Source: Treponema sp. CETP13
Lineage (GTDB): Bacteria > Spirochaetota > Spirochaetia > Treponematales > Treponemataceae
Length of the DNA: 64,000 nucleotides
Reading direction: 5' to 3'
Assembly: GCA_001885315.1 (NCBI GenBank)
Contig: MLPZ01000015.1
Coordinates: forward strand, 62,001 to 126,000
The notes below the pieces were generated by a model, which ran no database searches, had not been told where the DNA came from, and was given only the letters and a program-made list of their open reading frames with translations. The position numbers were made by a program, and so were the translations under genes. Shown one piece after another: positions 26,741-35,073 of the stretch; position 1 is the first letter of the stretch; the number at the start of each line of letters is the position of its first letter.

Positions 26741-27523
26741 TTATCCTAAAGCAACATCCAAAACCATCATAAGTGTAAATCCTACAACAGCTCCAATAGT
26801 TCCCAAATCAGAATGTTCATCACTTTGGCTTTCTGGAATAAGCTCTTCTACAACAACATAAATCATGGCACCAGCAGCAAATGCTAAAGTATAGGGCAGA
26901 ATAGAAGTAATTAAGCCTGTAATTAATATAGTAAGAACCGATGCTATTGGTTCTACAGCACCAGATAAGGTTCCCTTCCAAAAGGCCTTTAACTTTGGTT
27001 CGCCCCCTGCTTTTAGTGGCATTGAAATTATAGCACCTTCTGGAAAATTTTGAATAGCAATACCAAGAGCTAAAGCCAATGCCCCTGAAGCTGAAATAAG
27101 ATTATTTTTAGCAATAAGACCTGCAAACACAACCCCAACAGCCATTCCTTCAGGAATATTATGTAAAGTTACCGCAAGCATGAGCATAGTATTTTTTTTT
27201 AATTTTGTATGAGGTCCTTCTGGTTCATTTGAATTTAGATGCAAGTGAGGAATAAGATGGTCAAGCAAAAGCAAAAACATTGCTCCGACTAAAAATCCAA
27301 CAGCTGCAGGAACCCACGCTATACCTCCAGCACTTATTGACATGTCAATTGCTGGAAGAAGCAGTGACCAAACAGAAGCAGCAATCATTACTCCTGCTGC
27401 AAAACCTAGCAAAACCTTTTCTATTTTTGGATTTACTTTATCTCGTATAAAAAAAACCATGGCACTACCAAGAGTAGTCCCTATAAACGGCAAAGAAAGC
27501 CCTGTCAAAACTGTAGAATCCAT
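26741..27523 (-). CDS. ZIP-family metal transporter (ZupT/GufA-like)
   Basis: 260-residue, eight-helix divalent metal transporter. The metal site motifs are HNIPEGMAVGVVFAG in TM4 and QNFPEGAIISMPL in TM5; a His-containing loop (DHLIPHLHLNSNEPEGPH) follows TM3, as is usual for cytoplasmic metal-binding loops. The second motif has Asn-Phe-Pro-Glu where many ZIPs have His, which is typical of the GufA branch. It would import Zn2+, Fe2+ or Mn2+. AGAGGTG ribosome site. Monocistronic. Confidence 0.9.
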   Translation of the reverse strand: MDSTVLTGLSLPFIGTTLGSAMVFFIRDKVNPKIEKVLLGFAAGVMIAASVWSLLLPAIDMSISAGGIAWVPAAVGFLVGAMFLLLLDHLIPHLHLNSNEPEGPHTKLKKNTMLMLAVTLHNIPEGMAVGVVFAGLIAKNNLISASGALALALGIAIQNFPEGAIISMPLKAGGEPKLKAFWKGTLSGAVEPIASVLTILITGLITSILPYTLAFAAGAMIYVVVEELIPESQSDEHSDLGTIGAVVGFTLMMVLDVALG

Positions 27524-27595
27524 ATAACACCTCTCATTAATAATAACCTAACAATTATAAAAAAACAATAAAACCTGTTGTGTATAGAAAAGAAT

Positions 27596-28711
27596 CTATT
27601 TTTTTGAAAGTCCATTTCCACCTTGATGTTTAATTATATACATTGCATCATCAGCACTTTTTAGTATATCAAAAGGAGTGTGTATCTCTTTTGATATACC
27701 TGAAACACCAACGCTAAATGAAATATCCCAATATTTGTGGGGATTATTTTTTCTTATAGCTCGTGCTTTTGTAATAAAACTTTCAGCAGCTTTTAATGAA
27801 CTATCTATATTAGATTCAGTACAAATAACTAAAAACTCATCTCCACCAAGACGACAAACAATATCTGTATTTCTATAATTTGCACATAAAAAATCAGAAA
27901 TCCATTTTAAAACTTCATCTCCAGCTTCATGACCAAAGTTATCATTTACGCTTTTAAACCTATCAGCATCTATAAACAAAACAGAAAAAGGAGTCCCGTA
28001 TCTTTCCCATGTTTTGATACATTGTTCTATTATTATTAAAGCCTGTCTTCTATTAGGTAACCCGGTTAATTCATCATTCATTGACATTACTTTAAGTTTT
28101 TTATTAACAGCTTCTAATTCAGCCGTGCGTTCTTTTACCTTAAATTCTAAAGTTTTATTTACTTTCTCTAATTCTAAATTTTTTCCATTTACAATAGTAA
28201 ATAATGACTGTAAGGCTTTTAAAAGTAGCTCTGAATTTCTGTCTGTTTTTTTTGAGTCTTCGATATATGCCATTTCGGGAGGCATCCCACCTTTAACAAG
28301 AACAATTTGACGCCCTAACTTTTTGTCAATATTCAAAATATGGTACGTTAACCAACTAATTAAATATTCAATAAATTTTTGAATCTTTGCTTTGTTAATC
28401 TCGGTATCAGAAATTGATCCAAAAAAAGTTTCGCATTTTTTTCTAAATTCGTTATGTTCTATTTCGTGTTTTTTTACATACCGTTCATCTAGCTTATATT
28501 TTTGCATTAAATCTTCTTCTGCTGTTAGATGAGTATGTATATAATCTTCTAAATTTTTCCCTAATTCATCAAGATCATTTTTTTCTATTTTTTTTTCGGA
28601 TAAACAAATATTAATAGCTTTGTTTAGTTCGTTAACTAAACTTTTATGCTGTTCATCAATAAAAGATATTTCTGTATTAAAACTTTGATCCCATTTAAAA
28701 ACCTCTATCAT
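27596..28711 (-). CDS. Bacteriohemerythrin-GGDEF diguanylate cyclase
   Basis: 371 residues. The N-terminal hemerythrin domain (1-135) carries the di-iron ligands in order: DEQHKSL, HTHLTAEEDLM, HEIEHNEF and LTYHILNIDKKLG. After a short coiled coil (about 165-205) comes a GGDEF domain with an intact GGDEF (CRLGGDEFLVI) and an RxxD inhibitory site (RNTD) five residues before it. Such fusions are known O2/redox-tuned c-di-GMP synthases. Here it would tie oxygen or NO level to c-di-GMP. The ribosome site is AAGGATAG. Confidence 0.92.
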   Translation of the reverse strand: MIEVFKWDQSFNTEISFIDEQHKSLVNELNKAINICLSEKKIEKNDLDELGKNLEDYIHTHLTAEEDLMQKYKLDERYVKKHEIEHNEFRKKCETFFGSISDTEINKAKIQKFIEYLISWLTYHILNIDKKLGRQIVLVKGGMPPEMAYIEDSKKTDRNSELLLKALQSLFTIVNGKNLELEKVNKTLEFKVKERTAELEAVNKKLKVMSMNDELTGLPNRRQALIIIEQCIKTWERYGTPFSVLFIDADRFKSVNDNFGHEAGDEVLKWISDFLCANYRNTDIVCRLGGDEFLVICTESNIDSSLKAAESFITKARAIRKNNPHKYWDISFSVGVSGISKEIHTPFDILKSADDAMYIIKHQGGNGLSKK

Positions 28712-28808
28712 TAGCTATCCTTTTCTTACGATTGCATTCAACAATAAGATACTATATTTTAACACAGATTTCATTTATTTTAAAAAAAAGACATATTACT
28801 TACTGTAT

Positions 28809-29714
28809 TTAATATAATGTATCCCCTAATAGGCGTGCTAATAAATCTACAGCTGTCTTTGCAGTTTGATTACATACATCAAGTACGGGATTTACTTCGA
28901 CAATATCACATGAGCAAACTTGGCCTGTAGCGCACATCTCTTCCATAAGAAGAAAACCTTCTCTTGGAGTCATCCCATAAGGAACTTGAATTCCTACCCC
29001 TGGAGCAAACTGTGGATCAAGCACATCGATGTCAAAACTAATATGAATAAGATCAACTCTTTCTTTAAAAAAAGTTGTTACTTTTTGCATAACGGTATTT
29101 AAGCCCAAACGATCAATATCACTCATGGAAAACACTTTTACGCCCGCTTTTTGCATAAGTTTTTTTTCACCGGCATCAATATCACGGCAACCAACATAAC
29201 AAACATTTTCTGGGTCAATTTTAGTGCCAGGATAATATAGATTTGTCAGTTCTGGAACTCCTATACCACAAGATCCACTCATACACATTCCATGAATATT
29301 TCCAGAAGGAGAAGTCTCAGGTGTATTAAAATCACCATGAGCATCTACATATAAAACACCAAGAGTTTTTCTTTGTTTTTTTGCCACAGCCGATAAACCA
29401 GCAACACTGCCAAGAACAATTGAATGGTCACCACCAAGAACAATGGGGAAATCCCCTTTTTCAAAAGTTTTTTCAACAGCTTGTGCTAACTGATTGCACC
29501 CTTTTACTATGGGAGCTAAATATCGAAGACTCTCTTCTCCGGACAATGAATATTCTTGTGGCTCTAAATCAAGCGGTGTTGAATCATAGGTTTTATGTCC
29601 TAAGTTTTCCAAGCGATTTTTAAGTCCTGCAAGTCGAATTGCTGAAGGCCCCATATCAGATCCATGTCGTTTTCCACCAAAATCCATTGGAACTTCAATC
29701 ACATGAACATTCAT
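28809..29714 (-). CDS. rocF: Arginase
   Basis: 301-residue ureohydrolase: arginine to ornithine and urea. The Mn-binding signatures are GGDHSIVLG, DAHGDFNT and SFDIDVLDP; EVNPVLD closes the site. Length and N-terminus (VIEVPMDFGGKRHGSDMGP) match RocF-type arginases rather than agmatinases. The ribosome site AAGGAGATATGA is good. Alone between the hemerythrin-GGDEF gene and the trk operon; no other arginine genes are nearby. Confidence 0.93.
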   Translation of the reverse strand: MNVHVIEVPMDFGGKRHGSDMGPSAIRLAGLKNRLENLGHKTYDSTPLDLEPQEYSLSGEESLRYLAPIVKGCNQLAQAVEKTFEKGDFPIVLGGDHSIVLGSVAGLSAVAKKQRKTLGVLYVDAHGDFNTPETSPSGNIHGMCMSGSCGIGVPELTNLYYPGTKIDPENVCYVGCRDIDAGEKKLMQKAGVKVFSMSDIDRLGLNTVMQKVTTFFKERVDLIHISFDIDVLDPQFAPGVGIQVPYGMTPREGFLLMEEMCATGQVCSCDIVEVNPVLDVCNQTAKTAVDLLARLLGDTLY

Positions 29715-29739
29715 TCATATCTCCTTAAATTCTATTGTT

Positions 29740-31182
29740 TTATCGTTTCCAGTATGCAGGTACAAAAAACATTATCATTGTATAAAGTTCAAGACGTCCA
29801 GCAATCATCGCGAAAGAAAACCAATATTTTGCTGCATTACTAAAAAAACTGTAATTTTCCATTGGACCAACTCCTGCAAAACCTGGCCCAATATTACCCA
29901 CAAGAGCTAAACTAGCTGTTAATGAAGTTATTAAATCTGCTCCATTCAAAGAAGCTATAAAAGCCGTAAACATAACGAATAAAAAATACAAGAAAAAAAA
30001 GGCAGCAACATTATATACAATATCTTTGCGTCCAGCTCGTCCATTTAAATGAATTGTAAATATACCATGAGGATGAAGCATTCTTTTTGTTTCGTTAGTA
30101 AGCTGTTTAGCAACAACCACCCAGCGTATTACCTTTATACTTCCTCCTGTAGATCCAGAACAACCACCAATAAACATAAGTATAAACAGTACCATTTTTG
30201 CAGCCTCTGGCCATGCATTAAAGTTTGCTGTACTAAACCCTGTAGTAGTCATAATCGAAGATACTTGAAAAGCTGAATATCTAATAGAATTCCATACTGT
30301 GCCATATAAAGGATAAATTATAATTGTAACGACAAAGGTTGCAATTGCTAAAATCCCAACATACACCTTTAATTCCGTATTTTTAAGAACGTTTTTACCC
30401 CGACCAGTTAAAATCATATAGTATAGAGAAAAGTTAACCCCAGCGAGGAACATAAATATGGTGCAAATCCAATCAATTGCTGCTGAGTTATATGCACCAA
30501 CACTGGTATTTTGAGAACTAAACCCACCAGTTCCCAATGTTGCAAATGTATGCCCAAGCGCATCTACAAAATCCATACCTGCTAGCATAAGCAAAATAGT
30601 CTGAATAATTGTAAAAGCTCCATATGTCATCCATAATATTTTTGCAGTGTTTGTAATTTTTGGAGTTATTTTCCCTTTTTCAGGTCCTGTCGTTTCTGCT
30701 TTTATAAGCTGAAAACCTCCAACTCCTAAAAGTGGTAGTAATGCAACGGTCAAAGCAACTATTCCCATTCCACCAAGCCAATGCATTTGCATTCTCCATA
30801 AATTAAAAGAACGTGGCAAACTTGTAATTTCTGGAAGTATTGTAGCTCCAGTAGTTGTAAAACCGGAGGCGCTTTCAAATAAAGCATCTGCAAAGTGTGG
30901 AATATAACCCGAAATCATAAGAGGCATAGCACCTAGAATGCTTGAAAAAATCCAGCATAAGGCAACAGTCGTAAATCCAGTGCGAGGATTTAGCTTAAAT
31001 TTATTATTTCGCGTAAATAATCTAATTACTATCGCTATTATAAAACAAAAAATGATGGGTTCTAAAAAAGCTGGAATCATTTCTACTTCTGAATAATATA
31101 TTGCAACCCCGGTAGGGAGTAACATTGTTGCAGAAACAATTACAAGAAGAGCAGATACTAACCGAATTAAAGAAACTATCAT
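29740..31182 (-). CDS. trkH: K+ uptake transporter subunit TrkH/KtrB
   Basis: 480-residue membrane pore subunit of the Trk potassium system, about ten helices in four M1-P-M2 repeats. Selectivity-filter regions include ASGFTTTGA, GTGGFSSQNTS, TTTGFSTANF and GNIGPGFAGVGP, each with the conserved filter Gly. It depends on a TrkA RCK subunit, encoded directly upstream with a one-base TAATG stop/start overlap, so the two are made together. Third gene of a three-gene operon. Confidence 0.95.
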   Translation of the reverse strand: MIVSLIRLVSALLVIVSATMLLPTGVAIYYSEVEMIPAFLEPIIFCFIIAIVIRLFTRNNKFKLNPRTGFTTVALCWIFSSILGAMPLMISGYIPHFADALFESASGFTTTGATILPEITSLPRSFNLWRMQMHWLGGMGIVALTVALLPLLGVGGFQLIKAETTGPEKGKITPKITNTAKILWMTYGAFTIIQTILLMLAGMDFVDALGHTFATLGTGGFSSQNTSVGAYNSAAIDWICTIFMFLAGVNFSLYYMILTGRGKNVLKNTELKVYVGILAIATFVVTIIIYPLYGTVWNSIRYSAFQVSSIMTTTGFSTANFNAWPEAAKMVLFILMFIGGCSGSTGGSIKVIRWVVVAKQLTNETKRMLHPHGIFTIHLNGRAGRKDIVYNVAAFFFLYFLFVMFTAFIASLNGADLITSLTASLALVGNIGPGFAGVGPMENYSFFSNAAKYWFSFAMIAGRLELYTMIMFFVPAYWKR

Positions 31183-32603
31183 TACTCATGAACCCCAAAT
31201 TGGGCTAAATTATTTTGACTCTGTTTGTCTTTTTTTCTTCTGTCTGCAATTAAAACTATTTTATCTCCTTCTTCAAAAACTGTTTCTGAATCAGGAACAA
31301 CAAACTTGTCTAATTCTTTTTTCTCTATTAAAAGAACAAGAAAATTACCTATAGAAAAATCACGCAAATGTTTCCCTGCTGCAGCACTTTGGCCATCAAT
31401 AGTTACTTGAACTATCTCAAATTTTCCATCAGCTATTGAATGCAAGTCTGTAACACTCTTTCCTCGCAAATGACTTAAAATTGTATCAACTACAGCGTCT
31501 TTTATAGGAACAGCAACATCAATGCCAATATTTCGGGCAATCATTCCGTAGTTACAACTTTGCACAAGACAAATTGTTTTACGAACTCCTATAGTTTTCA
31601 AATATGCTGCTGTAACCATATTCCTTTCATGATTTTTTGTAGCAGTAATTACAAGATCAAAAGTATTTAATTGTTCTTCTTCAATAAAATTCTCATCTGT
31701 AATATCAGCACGATGAACTGTAGCTCCTAAAAACTTTTCTGATGCTTCTTTTGCTCGTTTTTTATCTGGATCGATGATAAGAAAATCTTGTGAAAACTTT
31801 TTGTGTACACCAAACAAACGTGAAAAAGTTGTTGTTGGTTGATGACTTATAATTTTTTCGGCAATTTTAGAACCAATACGACCTGCTCCAACTAAAGCAA
31901 TCCTATGCAATTCATGGACTTCCCGACCACAACAGGCTAAAAAAGCAGGAATATTTGTTTTTTCAGTTACTATTGTTAATCTTGTACCTGCTTCAAGAAT
32001 GCTTGAGCCAGAAGGTAAAGAAGGCTCCCCTTCCTTTTCAATATAAGCCAACATAAAAGGTAATGTAGTAAAATTACGCATCTCAAGAACGCGAATCCCA
32101 TCAAATTTAGAACCTTTTTCTACCTGTAAACTTATTAAGGCGGTTTCTGAATCCTCAAAATCGGTAACTTCTGTCGCAGCACCACTTTCCATAGCTTTTA
32201 CAATAGCTTTTGCAGCTTCTTCATCGGGATGAACCATAAAATCTATGCCATACGGCGGACGATGATTTGCTAGTTGCGGTTTTGCACAATAATAATCATA
32301 GTTTCGAACCCGTGCAATTTTCATTACCTTTGGATACATCGAATCTGCAAGTGAACAAATAATCATATTAAGTTCATCGGATTCTGTTAACGTAATGAGC
32401 ACATCTGCTTTTGAAATCCCTGCATCTTCAAGCGTTTCTAGATTATTTGCAGTTGCTTGCATTACCATGCAATCTAAACGATTTGAAATATGGCGAACTT
32501 TTTCTTCGTCGCTATCAATTAATACAACATCATTTTTATTCGAAATAAGTCTTTTTGCCAGTTGTGTGCCAGTAAATCCTGCACCAACAATTATAATATT
32601 CAC
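31182..32603 (-). CDS. trkA: Trk K+ transport NAD-binding regulatory subunit TrkA
   Basis: 473 residues with two RCK modules: NAD-binding Rossmann motifs IVGAGFTGTQLAKRL at the start and ALVGAGRIGSKIAEKI near 237, each followed by a TrkA-C domain. It binds the cytoplasmic face of TrkH and gates it by NADH/ATP. The start is GTG, overlapping the stop of the ECF gene (TAGTG), and its own stop overlaps trkH. This tight coupling supports one functional unit. Confidence 0.95.
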   Translation of the reverse strand: MNIIIVGAGFTGTQLAKRLISNKNDVVLIDSDEEKVRHISNRLDCMVMQATANNLETLEDAGISKADVLITLTESDELNMIICSLADSMYPKVMKIARVRNYDYYCAKPQLANHRPPYGIDFMVHPDEEAAKAIVKAMESGAATEVTDFEDSETALISLQVEKGSKFDGIRVLEMRNFTTLPFMLAYIEKEGEPSLPSGSSILEAGTRLTIVTEKTNIPAFLACCGREVHELHRIALVGAGRIGSKIAEKIISHQPTTTFSRLFGVHKKFSQDFLIIDPDKKRAKEASEKFLGATVHRADITDENFIEEEQLNTFDLVITATKNHERNMVTAAYLKTIGVRKTICLVQSCNYGMIARNIGIDVAVPIKDAVVDTILSHLRGKSVTDLHSIADGKFEIVQVTIDGQSAAAGKHLRDFSIGNFLVLLIEKKELDKFVVPDSETVFEEGDKIVLIADRRKKDKQSQNNLAQFGVHE

Positions 32604-33211
32604 TAATCATCCTCGCGAGAAAGCTTAGACTTTTTATTGGCACTCGAGACATCTTTTATACTTACAACAGAGACCGTAATAACAGTAGCAGCAGCCGCTT
32701 CGAGCAATGAATTTCCTACAAGCACGGCAAAAAACACTTTCCAGTCTATAGCGTGAGCAATGACAAGTGAACCTAAAACAAACACAGAATGTAATACTGT
32801 ACCTAAAAACGCAGCCAACCCAATAGCTAAGAGATTTGGGAAATATTTTATTTTATTTGAAATAGATGCAAAACCTCTATAAATTGTCCAGGTTGAAGCG
32901 GCAAAAAGCAAACGTGGAAGAACAGAAATAAGAGGATTAACAAAGAATGGATCAATAGGTCCTGTTGGCATTGTCGCAGCCATTATAAGAGAAGTTAGTC
33001 CAAATATTAAACCGGTTGTAACCCCAGAACTAAATCCTAACATAATGCATGCAAGAATTACTGGCACATGCAAGACAGTTATACTTGCACCAGAAAACCA
33101 AGGAATGTATCCTAAATGAGTAATTGCTAATAAAACAGTTAAAGCACCAAGTGCAGCTGTTACCGCAAGGTTTAGATTCATAGTTTTTTTCGTTTTTTTC
33201 GTTTTTTTCAT
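32603..33211 (-). CDS. ECF-type transporter substrate-binding (S) subunit
   Basis: 202-residue, six-helix membrane protein of the ECF S-component type. After a lysine-rich N-terminus come the A-rich helix of the AxxxA kind (LNLAVTAALGALTVLLA) and HVPVILACIMLGFSSGVTTGLIFG, typical of vitamin/metal S units. The substrate is not evident. No ECF ATPase or T subunit is in the window, so it would use shared partners. It heads the trk operon with overlapping stop/start. The N-terminus (KKTKKTKKT) comes from a 9-base tandem repeat; an internal ATG at 33181 is a possible alternative start. No ribosome site is clear. Confidence 0.78.
   Translation of the reverse strand: MKKTKKTKKTMNLNLAVTAALGALTVLLAITHLGYIPWFSGASITVLHVPVILACIMLGFSSGVTTGLIFGLTSLIMAATMPTGPIDPFFVNPLISVLPRLLFAASTWTIYRGFASISNKIKYFPNLLAIGLAAFLGTVLHSVFVLGSLVIAHAIDWKVFFAVLVGNSLLEAAAATVITVSVVSIKDVSSANKKSKLSREDD
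33183..33209. repeat. Three perfect tandem copies of a 9-base unit at the start of the ECF S gene
   Basis: GTTTTTTTC repeated three times on the plus strand, read as (KKT)3 on the minus strand right after the ATG. Each copy has a run of seven A/T bases, prone to slippage. Confidence 0.85.
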
Positions 33212-33253
33212 AACGAAATGAGTTTATCATAAGATACCGGCCTTGACTAGTTC

Positions 33254-33269
33254 TTGTGTATATACACAA
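33254..33269. promoter_or_regulatory. 16-bp perfect palindrome between the trk operon and cysK
   Basis: TTGTGTATATACACAA, 43 bases upstream of the ECF S gene on the minus strand and 132 bases before cysK. TTGTG-N6-CACAA is the half-site pattern of several Crp/Fnr-type operators, but differs from the GTTGT-N4-ACAAC site near hcp. Confidence 0.4.
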
Positions 33270-33301
33270 TGTATTTATGTAGATATACTAAATAAATACA
33301 C

Positions 33302-33322
33302 TATTCCTACCAAAACACTAGG
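33302..33322 (+). promoter_or_regulatory. Candidate Rrf2 operator upstream of cysK
   Basis: TATTCCTA-N9-TAGG has the same bases and spacing as the operator at iscS (20639-20663). The outer right half is not conserved. It lies 80-100 bases before the cysK ATG. Confidence 0.42.
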
Positions 33323-33401
33323 CTAAAAGTTTTTTTTACTATATATTAAGTATAGTATTATAGTAGAATACAATTACCATATTTTCATAAAGGATGTTAT
33401 T

Positions 33402-34346
33402 ATGACAATAGTAAAACACGTTAACGAATTAATCGGGAACACCCCGTTGCTGGAACTTTCTAACTTTGAAGAAAGTCATAAATTACCAGTTCGACTGTGT
33501 GCAAAACTTGAAAAAATGAACCCAAGCGGAAGTGTAAAAGATAGAGCCGCATTATTTATTATAGAAAAAGCATTAAAAGAAGGTAAGCTTGTTGCAGGAA
33601 CCCAAAAAAATCCATCAAAATCTGTATTAATAGAAGAAACCAGTGGTAACACAGGAATTGGATTGGCCTCTATTGCAGCAAGTTTAAATATTCGTTGTAT
33701 TTGCGTTATGCCGGAAAACATGAGCGAAGAACGGAAACAAATTCTTAAAGCCTATGGAGCTGAAGTTGTTTTAACCCCAGCACAAAATGGGATGCAAGGA
33801 GCCGTCGACAAAGTCAATGAACTTGTAACTCAAATACCCGGAAGCTTCGTTGCTTCTCAATTTGATAATCCAGCAAACCCAGAAGCTCATTATAAAACGA
33901 CAGGGCCAGAAATTTGGGAACAAAGTGAAGGAAAAATCGACATCTTTATTTCCGGTATTGGAACAGGGGGAACCCTTTCTGGGACAGGAAAATATCTAAA
34001 AGAACAAAATCCAAAAATCCAAATTATTGGGGTCGAACCAGCTGAATCACCAATTATAACTAAAGGAACAACAGGTCCACACAAAATTCAAGGAATAGGA
34101 GCAAATTTTATCCCAGACAATTATATTGCTAAATATGTGGATGAGATTTTACGGTGTCCTTCAGAAAAAGCTTTTGAATATGGAAAAGAAATTCCTAAAG
34201 AAGGAATTCTTTGTGGAATATCTAGTGGGGCAGCACTTTGGGCAGCAGAGCAAGTAGCATTTCGTCCTGAAAATGCAGGAAAATTAATTGTATGCGTCTT
34301 TCCTGACGACGGAGCCCGTTATTTATCCACAAATTTATTTACATAA
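33402..34346 (+). CDS. cysK: Cysteine synthase (O-acetylserine sulfhydrylase)
   Basis: 314-residue PLP enzyme: O-acetylserine + sulfide to cysteine. The PLP Lys is K46 in NPSGSVKDRAA, the substrate loop is EETSGNTGIGLA, and the phosphate loop is GIGTGGTLSGTG. The C-terminal SSGAALWAA is standard. The ribosome site is AAAGGATG. Product cysteine feeds the IscS pathway in this window, and a half-conserved copy of the iscS operator lies upstream. A terminator follows 63 bases after the stop. Confidence 0.95.
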   Translation: MTIVKHVNELIGNTPLLELSNFEESHKLPVRLCAKLEKMNPSGSVKDRAALFIIEKALKEGKLVAGTQKNPSKSVLIEETSGNTGIGLASIAASLNIRCICVMPENMSEERKQILKAYGAEVVLTPAQNGMQGAVDKVNELVTQIPGSFVASQFDNPANPEAHYKTTGPEIWEQSEGKIDIFISGIGTGGTLSGTGKYLKEQNPKIQIIGVEPAESPIITKGTTGPHKIQGIGANFIPDNYIAKYVDEILRCPSEKAFEYGKEIPKEGILCGISSGAALWAAEQVAFRPENAGKLIVCVFPDDGARYLSTNLFT

Positions 34347-34362
34347 TCTTACTTAATCAATC

Positions 34363-34392
34363 TTGACATTTTCTTAATTTGTATGGCATTAT
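34363..34392 (+). promoter_or_regulatory. Candidate promoter before the cytidylate-kinase-like/ABC operon
   Basis: TTGACA (34363-34368), 18 bases, CATTAT (34387-34392), with an extended TG motif (TGGCATTAT). Transcription would start near 34399 and run at once into the hairpin at 34409. Confidence 0.5.
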
Positions 34393-34408
34393 TAACTTGT
34401 GCTTGAAG

Positions 34409-34460
34409 AAACGCGCAAGACCAATGGCGGTTTAACTATTGGTCTTGCGCGTTTTTTTTT
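34409..34460 (+). terminator. Very strong intrinsic terminator abutting the next ribosome site
   Basis: 17-bp perfect stem AAACGCGCAAGACCAAT, 12-base loop, and a T-run ending at 34460. The AGGAGG ribosome site starts at the next base and the ATG is at 34471, so no promoter fits between. A competing pairing exists: CTTGTGC (34396-34402) with GCGCAAG (34413-34419) of the left arm. Terminator for cysK, conditional attenuator for the next operon, or both. Confidence 0.88.
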
Positions 34461-34470
34461 AGGAGGCTTC

Positions 34471-35073
34471 ATGAGTGATCATCTTATCATTACTATTGTA
34501 AGAGAATTTGGGGCAGAAGGACATGAAATTGGCATGTTGCTTGCCAAAAAGCTTGGTATAAAGCTATACGACAAAGACCTTGTGCAAAAAGCTGCAGAAA
34601 AAAGAGGTATTTCTCAGGGGCGTATAACAGATATAGACGAAACAGCTACAAATAAGTTTTTAAGCCCCTATTCAAAGTTTGGATTATCAATGAATACGCT
34701 TAGCGATGATTTATTTAGAGCAGAACAACAGATTATTCATGAACTAGCAGAAAAAGAAACATGTATAATTGTCGGCCGTTTATCTGACTACATTTTGAGA
34801 GAAGAAAAAAACTGTATGAAGGTTTTTATTTATGCTCCTGTAGAATTTAGAGTTAATAGAATGATAGAAAAATATTCTATTTCAGAACAAGCGGCAAAAA
34901 AACTTGTAAAAAAAATGGATATTGCTCGAAATTATTTCTGTTCTTATTATTCAAATAACAAATGGAAGCCTTTTTTAGAAAAAGATATCATAATTAATCG
35001 AGAATTTTTTAGTGTAGAAGATAGTGTTAAAATTCTTGAAACAGCAGCTAGAACAAGAATGGGGGCTAAATAA
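34471..35073 (+). CDS. Cytidylate kinase-like family protein
   Basis: 200-residue P-loop kinase-like protein of the AAA/cytidylate-kinase-like type found in many anaerobes. It begins IITIVREFGAEGHEIGMLLA, the family's variant P-loop, followed by YDKDLV, and has CIIVGRLSDYIL and a LID-like Arg-rich stretch. The start at 34471 is chosen for AGGAGG just upstream; a longer reading from 34399 would translate the terminator hairpin. Function is unclear: nucleotide or other small-substrate kinase. It is followed directly by the ABC ATPase (stop TAA then ATG), so it is the first gene of the transporter operon. Confidence 0.8.
   Translation: MSDHLIITIVREFGAEGHEIGMLLAKKLGIKLYDKDLVQKAAEKRGISQGRITDIDETATNKFLSPYSKFGLSMNTLSDDLFRAEQQIIHELAEKETCIIVGRLSDYILREEKNCMKVFIYAPVEFRVNRMIEKYSISEQAAKKLVKKMDIARNYFCSYYSNNKWKPFLEKDIIINREFFSVEDSVKILETAARTRMGAK

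Noticed and set aside
34399-34470. Longer form of the cytidylate-kinase-like protein starting at 34399
   Set aside because: It would translate the terminator stem and has no ribosome site, whereas 34471 has AGGAGG upstream and gives the normal family N-terminus.
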